The notes: generated by a model not told the origin, from the letters alone. A DNA stretch of 64,000 bases from Pleomorphochaeta sp963678575 (GCA_963678575.2 CAXXHV010000002.1:1426001-1490000); one strand, 5' to 3'. Positions 19,501-28,001 are shown, counted from the stretch's first letter. Numbers and translations: made by a program.

Positions 19501-19613
19501 AGCCAAATTCAAATATTGATACCAATGATTATATGAATTTAATAACAGTTAAAAACAATACTAATGATTCTGTTTATGTATATGTAGATACACTAACAAA
19601 CTATTCAAATTAA
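16563..19613 (+). CDS. large repeat lipoprotein in the efflux operon
   Basis: Not a named family. Signal peptide with lipobox VLIISC (Cys25) predicts a lipid-anchored protein. Residues about 30-130 look like a carboxypeptidase-regulatory/CNA-B-type beta sandwich (ATISGVV, PLSDANVFIF, TTTNDNGNFSI). Five diverged repeats of about 145 residues follow, starting near 169, 312, 463, 610 and 749, each built as EYSI-x-F-x-L, a few acidic residues, FxPxVKLxIY, a FxWDKY-like stretch, then YPxIKYFLxD. Very rich in Asn, Asp, Ser and Tyr. Start overlaps the RND stop by 4 nt and TolC begins 12 nt after its stop, so it is translated with the pump. An accessory or surface-exposed role is inferred. Confidence 0.8.
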   Translation: MKRSNKYKIILILISIVINVLIISCNSVFSATISGVVKTEPRNNSSSDEQTPLSDANVFIFFDKSQWQNYKSQWESANTSTQRTLKLPIALPNVSKTVRTTTTNDNGNFSIKTMWNTNSPIFGKDGDEEKFFIAVFHNDYGMFFDETEYSVFSDSSQNISFVCKYEYKQQVEYSIEINTFDYSNNNNQISLDTINPKVVIKYKLYDINNEESQIGETTQVYEEVQNNDNTISNTYKFICDKYYFDETNNKYTNNRVYPKGYIYFYDKAEEDEKSFRMCDENGSDLSLSGTDFNITTNSNNLSKDIYIDRLNREYSVNFNLKYPKDNETNDYSGSPPSLEEFSPRITIKVYFDGYDSSSNTIASKNGSIESSEKYKTFTFSSQQVPTDGYYRFNVNRFFDSNNNEVFPSITFLLEDDENNEEYIHTNINGDIINENNTLNYTLTNYFLDNYSTTIDAYLDRVKLEYTIQFNLEDFENGNTINFDTDDNATQETFNPIVKLFILPYDGNPSSISILDFNNATIQTPSDRIDNNTFTFDWDKYDSSNNIQYPIIKYFIYDTSSPLYCQVSSDDNINFNHIKDYETVINKVEPIAYKKGILNESTQVELESLKEEYSISFILKDIEDNKNQVPFNEFDPKVKLNIYKTSITDNNLVSSDYYKTSNTNGIYVFSWDKYGKNIDLNQLPTLVNEDRIYPLVKYYLFNPDENSYQMLLNDSISNPVIVSDINTSPSTDLFDQYETNKNVDVYIRNKKIKFNLEFNLINIATDNEISLREVNPQINLTYNNGIADIMESFSTIPNDEIYNIEINRVNNNISTPIEVELIDKRDEVRYRLTSNDPNNIDPTLRYTVGSSATNRYKEHFTLTKTNSNNLKLYIKDYKYISPLKIEGRFIDNEDISDNYHDVWIIAETNNVFNEEAAIKLSNPTHSRYINSTDVYDSSNIENGYFSTTYNQNRIASFNQYSNSSKFLTQQFKVIINKIRQEPNSNIDTNDYMNLITVKNNTNDSVYVYVDTLTNYSN

Positions 19614-19625
19614 AGGGAATAATAT

Positions 19626-21020
19626 ATGAAAAAAAAGAAGCTTTATATATTTATAATTTTACTATTTATTAATATTATTCCGCTTTTTGCCTTAACTCAT
19701 GAAGAATTAGCAAATAAGATACTAATAAATAATCCTTCATTAGTAAAATATAAAAATGATATTTCAATATCAAAATTAGATTTAAAAGATGCGAAAGCAA
19801 AAAAACAACCAACAATTGATTTTCTAATCACATCTACTTATATGAGTAATCCACCTGTTGGCAAAATTATTGTTAATCCCGAGGATTATATTAGTGGAGA
19901 AAGTGGGACTTCGGGAACTCTCACTCCACTTTCAGCTATAGGCTTAGATGGCCCGTTAACTGTGTATAAAGGGATGGAAGACACTCAATATAATTTTAAA
20001 ATAGTTCTTACTCAACCCCTTTATACCTGGGGCAAAATAAATAAATCAATTGAAATTTATGAGAGTCTTTATACATTAAAAAACAAACAAGCAAATATAA
20101 AATATAAACAACTTTTAAATGAATTAGAAATAAGAGAAGCCTCTATTTATTATATAAAAGAAATGAAAGAAAACCTTCTATTACAAAAAGAAATATCAAA
20201 TAAGCTTTTAGATATAATAAATCAATCATATAAAAATGACTTAGTACTTGAAATTGATTTATTAGAAGCTCAAATAAAAACAAAAGAAATAGATTTAGGG
20301 ATTGCACAATTAAAGAAACAAGAACAAACACAATTATTTAAAATAAGAGAATTAGTTAATGATACAACAATAGAAAGTGATGATATTGAATATATATTTA
20401 ATGAAGAAAATATAGAAATAATTAACACTAAAAATTATAAAGAATTAATTGAAATAGCAACAGCTTCATCTAATGAAAATATTCAGCTATTATCTATTTT
20501 AAAAAATATTAAAGAAAAGGAATTATCTATTGCAAAAAATGATATCTATTGGAAACCTGATTTTGCATTGCAATTAGAAGCTAGTTACAGTGGGCCAAGA
20601 TTTCCATTAATTGAAAGAGGTTATTATACTCAAAATCAAGCTGGAATAAATGTTACTCTGGCAATTAAATCAACAATTTGGGATGGAGGTATAAAGCTAA
20701 ATAATATAAAAAGGGAAAAACTAAATAGTGAAAATATTAATCAAGATATCATTATTTCAAAAAATCAAATTTCTCAAACGATTATGGAAAATCTGTCTAT
20801 AATAGAATATTCGAATCAGAAAATTGAATATCAAGAACAAAATTCAAAAATCATTGAAAATAAAATTAATAATCTTAACTTTGAAATTAATCAAGGATAT
20901 GGTAATAAAACAGATATCTTATATAAAGAAATTGAAAAACTTAATAGCAATTTTCAAATAATCAATCAAAAACTAGAAAGATGTATTTCATATTTCACCA
21001 TCTTATATTTAATTAATTAG
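19626..21020 (+). CDS. TolC-family outer-membrane efflux channel
   Basis: Outer-membrane factor completing the tripartite pump. Signal peptide MKKKKLYIFIILLFINIIPLFA, then the TolC pattern: HEELANKILINNPSL, long heptad-rich helices (about 150-225 and 340-450), an aromatic strand segment YNFKIVLTQPLYTWGKI (about 123-139) and a second GINVTLAIKSTIWDGGIK (about 340-357), the two OEP repeat hairpins. Length 464 is normal. AAAGGGA precedes the ATG. It follows adaptor, pump and lipoprotein in one operon. Confidence 0.9.
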   Translation: MKKKKLYIFIILLFINIIPLFALTHEELANKILINNPSLVKYKNDISISKLDLKDAKAKKQPTIDFLITSTYMSNPPVGKIIVNPEDYISGESGTSGTLTPLSAIGLDGPLTVYKGMEDTQYNFKIVLTQPLYTWGKINKSIEIYESLYTLKNKQANIKYKQLLNELEIREASIYYIKEMKENLLLQKEISNKLLDIINQSYKNDLVLEIDLLEAQIKTKEIDLGIAQLKKQEQTQLFKIRELVNDTTIESDDIEYIFNEENIEIINTKNYKELIEIATASSNENIQLLSILKNIKEKELSIAKNDIYWKPDFALQLEASYSGPRFPLIERGYYTQNQAGINVTLAIKSTIWDGGIKLNNIKREKLNSENINQDIIISKNQISQTIMENLSIIEYSNQKIEYQEQNSKIIENKINNLNFEINQGYGNKTDILYKEIEKLNSNFQIINQKLERCISYFTILYLIN

Positions 21021-21045
21021 CAAATAGTATGAAAACTTTTTTATA

Positions 21046-21975
21046 TTAACCAACTATTAATTCTTTAATTAATAGCCCAACATTACTCCCTAAACTAGAT
21101 TGTAATCCCATTATATCTTGAGTAAATTTTATCTCATTCTCTATTGCCGTAAATATGTTTTTTCTTACCTGGCTGAAACAAATATTATTCTTTTCAAAAT
21201 TAGGCAATATTTTTTTTAATTGGTATTCTGTAAAATTAATAGTATCATTATCTATTTCAATTTTTGGATTATCTATCAATTTTTCTCTTTCTAAATCAAA
21301 AATTTCATTAAAATGTAATAATAACCAAAATTCAAAACAAGGATTAGAAACATATAATTCATATTTATTATTAAAACACTTATTAACTAAAAGCTCATAT
21401 TGTTTATCAGTAACACTTCTTTTATCTCTATCAACAACTAGACAAACTTTATCTATATTTGGATTGAAAGGAGTAAATTGATTACTTACAAAAGTATCAA
21501 TTTCATTAAGAGAATATCTGGTTTTAATTAAATCACTAATAAAAGAAGATAAATCAAAAACAAGCAAATCATTAAAATTAATATTATCAGTCTTTTTTAA
21601 ATTAAAAAGAGTGTCCATATGATAAATTAATTCATCATATAATAATGAAGCATCTTCTCTTGTTGTTAATAAAGGAGAATTATAAAAACTATATTCAACA
21701 ATAGAACTAATAAAAGAAGAAACATTTCTTTCATTCCTAGATAAATTATCAATACAAAACTTAGTTCTATTAAAGACTTTTAAAGGATTACTCCAACCCA
21801 AATAAGAATGATTTCTTAAAAGTAAAATAACTTCAATATCATCTCTTAGATTTAAAAATTCTTTATTATTAACTATACCTTGAAAATATTGAACTTCGGT
21901 TTTAACACCTTCAAAGGATAAAAAATACTTCCTTCTTGATTGATTACTGTTTTTATTTATATTTACTATTCTCAT
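21046..21975 (-). CDS. RloB-like protein (putative phage-defence nuclease)
   Basis: Resembles RloB family proteins, which have a TOPRIM-like fold and usually sit beside an AAA ATPase in abortive-infection or restriction loci. Landmarks: FEGVKTEVQYF (21-31), VVDRD with Asp182 and Asp184, and SNPCFEFWLLLHF (210-222). At 309 residues it is longer than most RloB proteins, with a roughly 100-residue insertion between the first two motifs. No ATPase, methylase or other defence partner is nearby. The start has no convincing Shine-Dalgarno. It is convergent with tolC and preceded by an inverted repeat at 22037-22062. Activity is inferred from family only. Confidence 0.8.
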   Translation of the reverse strand: MRIVNINKNSNQSRRKYFLSFEGVKTEVQYFQGIVNNKEFLNLRDDIEVILLLRNHSYLGWSNPLKVFNRTKFCIDNLSRNERNVSSFISSIVEYSFYNSPLLTTREDASLLYDELIYHMDTLFNLKKTDNINFNDLLVFDLSSFISDLIKTRYSLNEIDTFVSNQFTPFNPNIDKVCLVVDRDKRSVTDKQYELLVNKCFNNKYELYVSNPCFEFWLLLHFNEIFDLEREKLIDNPKIEIDNDTINFTEYQLKKILPNFEKNNICFSQVRKNIFTAIENEIKFTQDIMGLQSSLGSNVGLLIKELIVG

Positions 21976-22036
21976 AATTTTATATGCTTTATCTTAACAT
22001 AAAATAAAGTAATAATACAAAAAATAAATTATCTTC

Positions 22037-22062
22037 TTAACTTATAAAATTAGATAAGTTAA
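22037..22062. promoter_or_regulatory. inverted repeat between RloB-like gene and MFS gene
   Basis: Perfect 9-bp arms TTAACTTAT (22037-22045) and ATAAGTTAA (22054-22062), 8-bp loop. It lies about 60 bp upstream of the RloB-like start and 33 bp downstream of the MFS stop; it could be an operator for the former or a poor terminator for the latter (no good T tract). Confidence 0.4.
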
Positions 22063-22094
22063 ATCTAAAAATATATAAATAAAATAATCAAAAA

Positions 22095-23432
22095 CTATTC
22101 TGATTCAACACTCCAATTAGATCTAATTATAAAAATAAAAAATATTGAAGATAAAATAATTCCAAAAAAACCAGCAGCACTATAAGAAGATGTAAATTTC
22201 ATTGATAAACTAAAAAGCCAAGGACCAATTGCACTTCCTGCTACAATTATTGCCATAGCAAAGCCACTAATTGCTCCATAATGTTTCCTTCCATAAAGTT
22301 TTGGCCAAGTTACAATATTTAACATTCCAAAAAGACCTCCTCCAATTCCGAAAGAAATTATTAATAAAATTCTTACAAAATCATAAGATAAAATCATTAA
22401 AGAAAGGGATGCTAAAATCAAAGATAATATATATCCAATATAGATATATTTAACATTTATTCTATCGCTTAAATAGCTTGCTAAAAATCTTGATACTACA
22501 GAAATAATAGATATTGGAAAAAATATTTTTACAGCTTCATCAGCTGTTGCACCAATCTCTTTAAATATTGAAACTACATGAAAAGTAAAAGCAGTATTAA
22601 ACATACTCCAAAAGCCAAGAGATAATAATATAACCCAATAAAGAGGCTCTTTCCTTGCTTGAGATACTGTTTTTTCTACTTTAGCATCCATAATCATTTT
22701 TTTATTTTTACTTTGCTTGATTTTCATCCCTTGCTCAACTTCCATGGAATATTTGTTAGGTTCAGCCCGAAAGAATAATAATACTATCGGAAAAAATATA
22801 AGTAATAAAAAACTAGAAATAGCTAAAAGAGCTTTATCCCATCCAAACTTTACAATCATAGAATGAAGAGGTTGTGGTGCAAAAGAAAATCCAAAGGCAG
22901 TAATTAAACCCATAATTCCAACAGCAAAGCCCCTTCTAGGACCAAACCACTTTGCAACCATTCCTCTTGAAACAAGTGTTAATACTCCTTGTCCAAAAAA
23001 TCTTATTCCAAAAAAACCAATTGTCATTACTACAAAAACTATAACTAAGTGAGATAAATTAAATATATTTGTTAAAAAGTTTATAATTGAAGGAGAAAAT
23101 CCAAAGATTAACAAGAAAAGCGAAAGAAAAACCGTAGAAATAGCTGCAACAGTTCTAGCTCCATATTTATCAAAAAAAATACCAGCAGATGAGATAAGCA
23201 AACTACTTGCTAAAGTTCCAATCATATATGCAGTTGATATTTCAACTCTTGAAATTTGTAAATTACTAATATAATAATCAGTAAAAACAGAAACTCCCAT
23301 GGTTTGACCTGGTATACTTGCAAGCACACCAAGAGATCCAACAATTAAAATTATCCAACCATAATAGAATGGTAAATTAGCTATATTAAAAAAAGATTTT
23401 TTTTCTTTCTTTAATTCTTGTTTGTGAGACAT
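22095..23432 (-). CDS. MFS transporter, monocarboxylate/oxalate-formate type
   Basis: Twelve-helix major facilitator, 445 residues. FYYGWIILIVGSLGVLAS at the first helix and PGQTMGVSVFTDYY just after it are typical of the OFA/MCT-like branch; GIFFDKYGART (about 102-112) is the loop 2-3 signature. A central cytoplasmic loop rich in Lys and Glu (about 225-255) separates the halves. GGAG lies 8 nt before the ATG. Single gene; a small organic anion is the likely cargo by family, not provable here. Confidence 0.82.
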   Translation of the reverse strand: MSHKQELKKEKKSFFNIANLPFYYGWIILIVGSLGVLASIPGQTMGVSVFTDYYISNLQISRVEISTAYMIGTLASSLLISSAGIFFDKYGARTVAAISTVFLSLFLLIFGFSPSIINFLTNIFNLSHLVIVFVVMTIGFFGIRFFGQGVLTLVSRGMVAKWFGPRRGFAVGIMGLITAFGFSFAPQPLHSMIVKFGWDKALLAISSFLLLIFFPIVLLFFRAEPNKYSMEVEQGMKIKQSKNKKMIMDAKVEKTVSQARKEPLYWVILLSLGFWSMFNTAFTFHVVSIFKEIGATADEAVKIFFPISIISVVSRFLASYLSDRINVKYIYIGYILSLILASLSLMILSYDFVRILLIISFGIGGGLFGMLNIVTWPKLYGRKHYGAISGFAMAIIVAGSAIGPWLFSLSMKFTSSYSAAGFFGIILSSIFFIFIIRSNWSVESE

Positions 23433-23630
23433 TTTAACTCCAAATAAAATTCATTTTATGGCGAGTCTAGCAACTTTCTATACAACATTCAACTGAAAAT
23501 AAGAACTAAATTTTTTTTAATACAAATCTTTTCAGAAACAAAAAGTAAAATTACAAAAATAATGGATATTTTCAAATATTTAATAAATATTTACGAATCA
23601 CTTTATTCATATTTTTTATAATCAAATTTA

Positions 23631-23670
23631 TTAAAAATACCTAGATTCAAATAAATTTAAAACCTAGGTA
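23631..23670 (-). terminator. intrinsic terminator of the 23717-24901 MFS gene
   Basis: Seven-base stem TACCTAG (23638-23644) / CTAGGTA (23664-23670), followed on the minus strand by TTTTTAA. Confidence 0.5.
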
Positions 23671-23716
23671 AAATAAACAGGTACCTATCAAGTGGACACT
23701 GTAATTTTTAATAATT

Positions 23717-24901
23717 TTAAACAGTTTTTAATTGTTTTTGTCTCATTTCAAATCTAGAAATAAATATTGCTGCAACAATTCCAACAACTAAAATTATAAA
23801 AGAAGAATTGTAAAAAATAGTACTAATATTATTTTCTACAATTAACCTTCCATTTAAAGCCGTTCCTACAGCACCCCCAACAAACATATTAAAAGAGGCT
23901 AACGACATGGCAGTTCCTCTCATTTTAGGTAGTTTAGCTTGTGCGGTTGAAACTAAAGTTGTTTGTAAGAAAATAAAGGCTACACCAAAAATAAATAATC
24001 CAAAACATAAAATAATGACATTATTTACTGAAGAAAGGATATATAGACCAATAAAACCAATTATTCCAGCAAATACTAAAAAGCCTTGTTTTAAAAACTT
24101 CTTTACTTTGGGAGCAACCCTTCCTCCAATTACTGTTCCTATTCCAAAAAATGATAGGATAAATCCGACTTGTAATACACTATATCCTGTAAGTTCTTGA
24201 ATGAGTTTACCAGAATATGTAAAGCTTCCAAAAACGGTAAACCCAACAAAAAAGATTACTAAAACCAATCGCATAAATCTTAAATTTGTAAGTGGAGTTT
24301 TATAAGCTGAAAGAAAATTTAATGTCGATACAACACCTTTATCTTTTTCTAAAGTTTTTAATAAAACAAAGGCAACAATAAGTTCTCCAACACCATAAAC
24401 AATATATACTAGCCTCCAAGACCCAAAATAAGAAAGAGAGCCCCCTATTGCTGTTGCTAAAGCTCCTCCTAAAAACATGGTTCCCATTACTTTTCCTAAT
24501 GCACCTTGTCTTTCTTTATCATCAAAAGATTGACCAACCAATGCCATCGTCACAGGAAAAACACCTGCTCCAAAAGCACCATTAAAAGCTCTAAATATAA
24601 TTAAACTTTGTAAATTAAAAGAAAAGCCTCCTAAAATACTAAAAATAGCAGTTCCAAATGCTGCTACTCTAATAACTTGAATCTTGCCAAATCTATCAGA
24701 TAGTGGCCCAAAAATTAAAGTAAAGAAACCAAAAGATAACATATAAGCAGTTACGGAATATGCTGCATATTGCAAAGAAATTCCCAAATCCTCAGAAATC
24801 TTCAATAAAAGAGGAGCCGCCGCATAATTATCTCCATTAGTCATAAAAGCAAGTAACCCTAGTATTGTTAACATTGCTCCCTTATTTTTTAATTTGTTCA
24901 C
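23717..24901 (-). CDS. MFS transporter, drug/H+ antiporter-1 type
   Basis: Twelve-helix major facilitator of 394 residues (DHA1/AraJ-like). Loop 2-3 motif FGPLSDRFGKIQVIR (about 64-78) and FRAFNGAFGAGVFPVTMALVG (helix 4, with the Arg of motif B) are visible. Start is GTG 24901 with GAGG 7 nt upstream. It diverges from an ArsR-family regulator across a 109-bp gap that carries a candidate operator, so the regulator probably controls it. Export of a toxic compound is the natural reading; the compound is unknown. Confidence 0.85.
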   Translation of the reverse strand: MNKLKNKGAMLTILGLLAFMTNGDNYAAAPLLLKISEDLGISLQYAAYSVTAYMLSFGFFTLIFGPLSDRFGKIQVIRVAAFGTAIFSILGGFSFNLQSLIIFRAFNGAFGAGVFPVTMALVGQSFDDKERQGALGKVMGTMFLGGALATAIGGSLSYFGSWRLVYIVYGVGELIVAFVLLKTLEKDKGVVSTLNFLSAYKTPLTNLRFMRLVLVIFFVGFTVFGSFTYSGKLIQELTGYSVLQVGFILSFFGIGTVIGGRVAPKVKKFLKQGFLVFAGIIGFIGLYILSSVNNVIILCFGLFIFGVAFIFLQTTLVSTAQAKLPKMRGTAMSLASFNMFVGGAVGTALNGRLIVENNISTIFYNSSFIILVVGIVAAIFISRFEMRQKQLKTV

Positions 24902-24934
24902 ATCTATACCTCATAAAATATAAAATTTTCAATT

Positions 24935-24952
24935 GTTTCAATATTAAGAAAC
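24935..24952. promoter_or_regulatory. candidate ArsR operator between divergent genes
   Basis: Imperfect palindrome GTTTCAATATTAAGAAAC with arms GTTTC/GAAAC, in the gap between the MFS gene start and the ArsR gene. A TTGACA (24976-24981) lies near the ArsR start, but I cannot place a matching -10 with normal spacing. Confidence 0.45.
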
Positions 24953-25010
24953 TATTAAACTTTAATCAATAACTATTGACAATTTATTTTGAATTTGAAA
25001 TTTTATATAT

Positions 25011-25331
25011 ATGATAAGTGAAGAAGAAAAAATTAATTCAGAAATAAAAGCTCATATGTTTAAAGCCTTAGCTCACCCTATGAGAATTTACTTTTTAGAA
25101 AAGCTAAAAGAAAAACCTTGGTGTGTATGCGAATTAGCTCAAGAAGCAGAAATACCAAAATCTGCTGCTTCAAAACATCTCTCTCAATTAAAAGATGCAG
25201 GATTAATTGAAATGAATAAAAATGGCATTAGAGTTGAATACCATATTATAGCTCCAGAAATAATTGATTTCATTTTATTTGCTGAAAAAACTGTTATTAA
25301 TAACAGAAAGAAAATGCTTGGAATAAAATAA
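25011..25331 (+). CDS. ArsR/SmtB-family transcriptional repressor
   Basis: Winged-helix dimeric repressor of 106 residues. The body MFKALAHPMRIYFLEKL, CVCELAQEAEIPKSAASKHLSQLKDAGLI is the classic ArsR helix-turn-helix. The WCVCEL segment keeps Cys38 and Cys40, the alpha3 metal/metalloid site of ArsR and CadC-type sensors (ELCVCDL), so it may sense a thiophilic ion. No Shine-Dalgarno is visible before the ATG. Divergent from the MFS exporter and ending 9 nt before the convergent MBL gene stop. Its regulon is inferred to be the divergent exporter. Confidence 0.9.
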   Translation: MISEEEKINSEIKAHMFKALAHPMRIYFLEKLKEKPWCVCELAQEAEIPKSAASKHLSQLKDAGLIEMNKNGIRVEYHIIAPEIIDFILFAEKTVINNRKKMLGIK

Positions 25332-25340
25332 ATTAAAAAA

Positions 25341-26168
25341 CTATAATTCTATTACTGCTCCAATTGAAAAGGAATGTGCTTCGATTGTAGAATTTTTCTT
25401 TTTTAGCTCATTTACTATTTTATCTCCAGTACAATGTCCAAGATAAAGACTTTCAACACCAAGTTCTTCAAGAGATATTATTGTTTTTTCTATTCTATCT
25501 TGATTAGAAGTTGATAAATGAAGGCCTCCTATTATAGTTTTAACTTTCTTGTCATGTATTTTGGAAACATTTTTTACTATTGAAACAATTCCAGGATGAG
25601 AACAACCTACAATTAAAGTTAACCCATCAGGATTATCTATAACTAATACAGATTCATCTAAAAAAAGGTCACTTTCATAATCATTAGCTTTTTTTATAAA
25701 GTATTTTTTTGGTAAAGGTTCAAAATCTTCACTATTTTCTATATTTGAATGAATAAATATTTTCTTTGATAATTTCAAAGTTCTATCAACAAAAGTAGTA
25801 TGGATGACAAAACAATTTAAAAACTTTTCATCAAAATCTATTCCTTTAAAATAATAAACTCCATCTGTAATCCCATATTTATCAAAAAAGAATCTATTAC
25901 TACAAACTAATTCACGACATCTAAATTTCTTTACAAATTCAGTATATCCACAACAGTGATCATAATGCGAGTGGCTTAGTACAACTGTATCTACTGTATT
26001 CAAATTCTTTTTTAATAAATTAGCATTATAAATAAAATCAGAATTTGGCCCTGTATCAAATAATATTTTATAATTATCAATTTCTAATAATAGTGATAAA
26101 CCATGAGAACATTTAGAGTGTGGAAAATTTTTATTACTATTTTCTAATAAAACTGTACAAGTATTCAT
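25341..26168 (-). CDS. MBL-fold metallo-hydrolase (COG1237-like)
   Basis: Metallo-beta-lactamase-fold protein, 275 residues, of the group annotated as dihydropterin-ribofuranosyl-aminobenzene 5'-phosphate synthase-like. Metal ligands are seen in SHSHYDHCCGY (HxHxDH, about 65-75), VGCSHPGI (about 190-197), GGLHL and LGHCTG near the C-terminus. The family's true reaction in bacteria is mostly unknown. Cytoplasmic. GAGG precedes the ATG. No operon partner. Confidence 0.82.
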   Translation of the reverse strand: MNTCTVLLENSNKNFPHSKCSHGLSLLLEIDNYKILFDTGPNSDFIYNANLLKKNLNTVDTVVLSHSHYDHCCGYTEFVKKFRCRELVCSNRFFFDKYGITDGVYYFKGIDFDEKFLNCFVIHTTFVDRTLKLSKKIFIHSNIENSEDFEPLPKKYFIKKANDYESDLFLDESVLVIDNPDGLTLIVGCSHPGIVSIVKNVSKIHDKKVKTIIGGLHLSTSNQDRIEKTIISLEELGVESLYLGHCTGDKIVNELKKKNSTIEAHSFSIGAVIEL

Positions 26169-26488
26169 AATCTCTTTACCTCTCTTTTAATTAACCAATT
26201 AATAGCATATATCATAAACTTTGTTTTAGCTATTTTTTTAAAGGCCATAACAAAAAAGATATTAAAAATTATTTTATTTAAATTAACATTTGTTAGTAAT
26301 AAATACTTAATATCTTTTTCTTAATTAATGAAAATAAATAAAATATATATCATAATTTTATAAAATAAATACAATTATTTTACTTTTAAAATGGTAACAA
26401 AACTCTAGATTACTGATGATTATTAATCATAAAACTATTTAACGTAACATATTATAATTAAGAAGTAACAATAGTAAAATATATTTCT
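26169..26488. other. divergent intergenic region with long hairpin
   Basis: Between divergent genes. It contains a perfect 13-bp inverted repeat, AAAAAGATATTAA (26253-26265) and TTAATATCTTTTT (26307-26319), with a 41-nt AT-rich loop. No gene ends here on either strand, so it is not an ordinary terminator. Nothing else is recognisable. Confidence 0.5.
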
Positions 26489-26517
26489 TTACAAATAAAT
26501 GAGTGTAAGATATTATT
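26489..26517 (+). promoter_or_regulatory. promoter giving a near-leaderless mRNA for 26524-27978
   Basis: TTTACA (26489-26494), 17-bp spacer, TATTAT (26512-26517); the ATG begins 6 nt later at 26524 and there is no Shine-Dalgarno. Transcription should start at or within a base or two of the ATG. Confidence 0.7.
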
Positions 26518-26523
26518 TACCTT

Positions 26524-27978
26524 ATGGAAATAATATCAAAACAAGATGAGAGAAAAGTTAAAACAAGAAACATTTTAGCTTATGGATGTGGAGACTTCTT
26601 TGGAGGTGGTTCATTTCTAATTATTAGTACACTATTTATGGTATTTTTAACAAATATTGCTAAAATACCACCACAATATGCTGCAATAGTTGTATTAATT
26701 GGAAAAGGCTGGGATGCTATTAGTGATCCTTTATTTGGTATTTTATCTGATAAAACAAAATCAAAATTTGGTAGAAGAAGAATATATTTCTTACTTGGAA
26801 TTATTCCTATAATTATTAGTTATGCTCTATTGTGGAATAGTGTACAACTAAATTCATTGGCTTTAAAAGTAATTTATTACACTTTTACTTATTCACTATT
26901 CTCAACAGTATTTACCATGGTTATGGTTCCTTACAATGCATTAGTAAGTGAAATGAGTATTGAATATAAAACACGTGCTAGATTATCTGGTGCAAAAATG
27001 GCTTTTTCTCAATTCTCAGCTTTAATTGCTGGAACGGTACCTGGTTTTCTAGTAAATAATATATATAAAGATAATCCTGAACTGGGTTTTAGAATCGTGG
27101 GACTTATTTTTGGTGTTGTCTATGCTATTCCTTGGATTTTTGTCTTTCTTGGAACTTTTGAACAAAAAAATGCTCCTCATGAAGTTTCTACTTTAACTTT
27201 AAAAGAAAGCTTTAAAGAATTAAAAACTTTATTATCAAATAGAACATTCAAAATTCATATTGAAATGTATCTTTTAGCTTATATAGCTATGGATATCCTT
27301 TCAACAAGTTTTATATATTATGCTACCTATTATTTATTTAAAGCAGATAGTTTTTATTATTTTCTAGGTGTATTTCTACTAGCTCAATTATTATCACTTG
27401 CTTTCTATATTTATTTCTCAAATAAACATGGAAAAGCAATAGCTTATAGAATTGGTGCAACAATTATAATAAGTGTTATGATTCTTTTTATTATATTACT
27501 AAAACCAACATCCCCTACTTATTTAATAATAGTATTATGTATAATTATGGGAATAGGGTTTTCAGCAATTATATCAATGCCTTGGGCAATGCTACCAGAA
27601 TCTTGCGATGTGGAAATTCTTTGTCATGGTAAAGATAGATCCGGAGCTGTAGCAGGAATGTTTACTCTTATTAGAAAATTAACACAAGCTGTAGTCCTTT
27701 GGATATTTGCTAATGTTTTAGCTATAGTCGGGTTTAACGCAGAGCTAACTGAACAAACCCCTTTAACTGTAAATACAATTAGAGTTCTTTTTAATATTAT
27801 CCCTTTAATTCTTATGATTTTTGGACTCTTAGCTAGTAAAAAATATAAAGTAAATCCACATACTTTTAAAATAGCTAGAGCAGAAATTGAAAGGATTCAA
27901 AACGGTGGTGATAAAAAAGACGTTACTGAAGAAAACAAGACTATTATTGAAGACCTAACAGGACATAACTATAATTAA
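26524..27978 (+). CDS. GPH-family sugar:cation symporter (MelB-like)
   Basis: Glycoside-pentoside-hexuronide symporter, 484 residues, twelve helices. Typical landmarks: LAYGCGDFFGGG at helix 1, KGWDAISDPLFGILSDKTKSKFGRRR (about 60-85; Asp residues of the cation site and the loop 2-3 motif), and MVPYNALVSEMS (about 137-148). C-terminal cytoplasmic tail of about 40 charged residues. No ribosome site; a promoter ends 6 nt before the ATG. Followed by a strong terminator at 28002. Substrate likely a glycoside or pentoside. Confidence 0.9.
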   Translation: MEIISKQDERKVKTRNILAYGCGDFFGGGSFLIISTLFMVFLTNIAKIPPQYAAIVVLIGKGWDAISDPLFGILSDKTKSKFGRRRIYFLLGIIPIIISYALLWNSVQLNSLALKVIYYTFTYSLFSTVFTMVMVPYNALVSEMSIEYKTRARLSGAKMAFSQFSALIAGTVPGFLVNNIYKDNPELGFRIVGLIFGVVYAIPWIFVFLGTFEQKNAPHEVSTLTLKESFKELKTLLSNRTFKIHIEMYLLAYIAMDILSTSFIYYATYYLFKADSFYYFLGVFLLAQLLSLAFYIYFSNKHGKAIAYRIGATIIISVMILFIILLKPTSPTYLIIVLCIIMGIGFSAIISMPWAMLPESCDVEILCHGKDRSGAVAGMFTLIRKLTQAVVLWIFANVLAIVGFNAELTEQTPLTVNTIRVLFNIIPLILMIFGLLASKKYKVNPHTFKIARAEIERIQNGGDKKDVTEENKTIIEDLTGHNYN

Positions 27979-28001
27979 CTCCCTAACTCATTTATCCTTT
28001 T

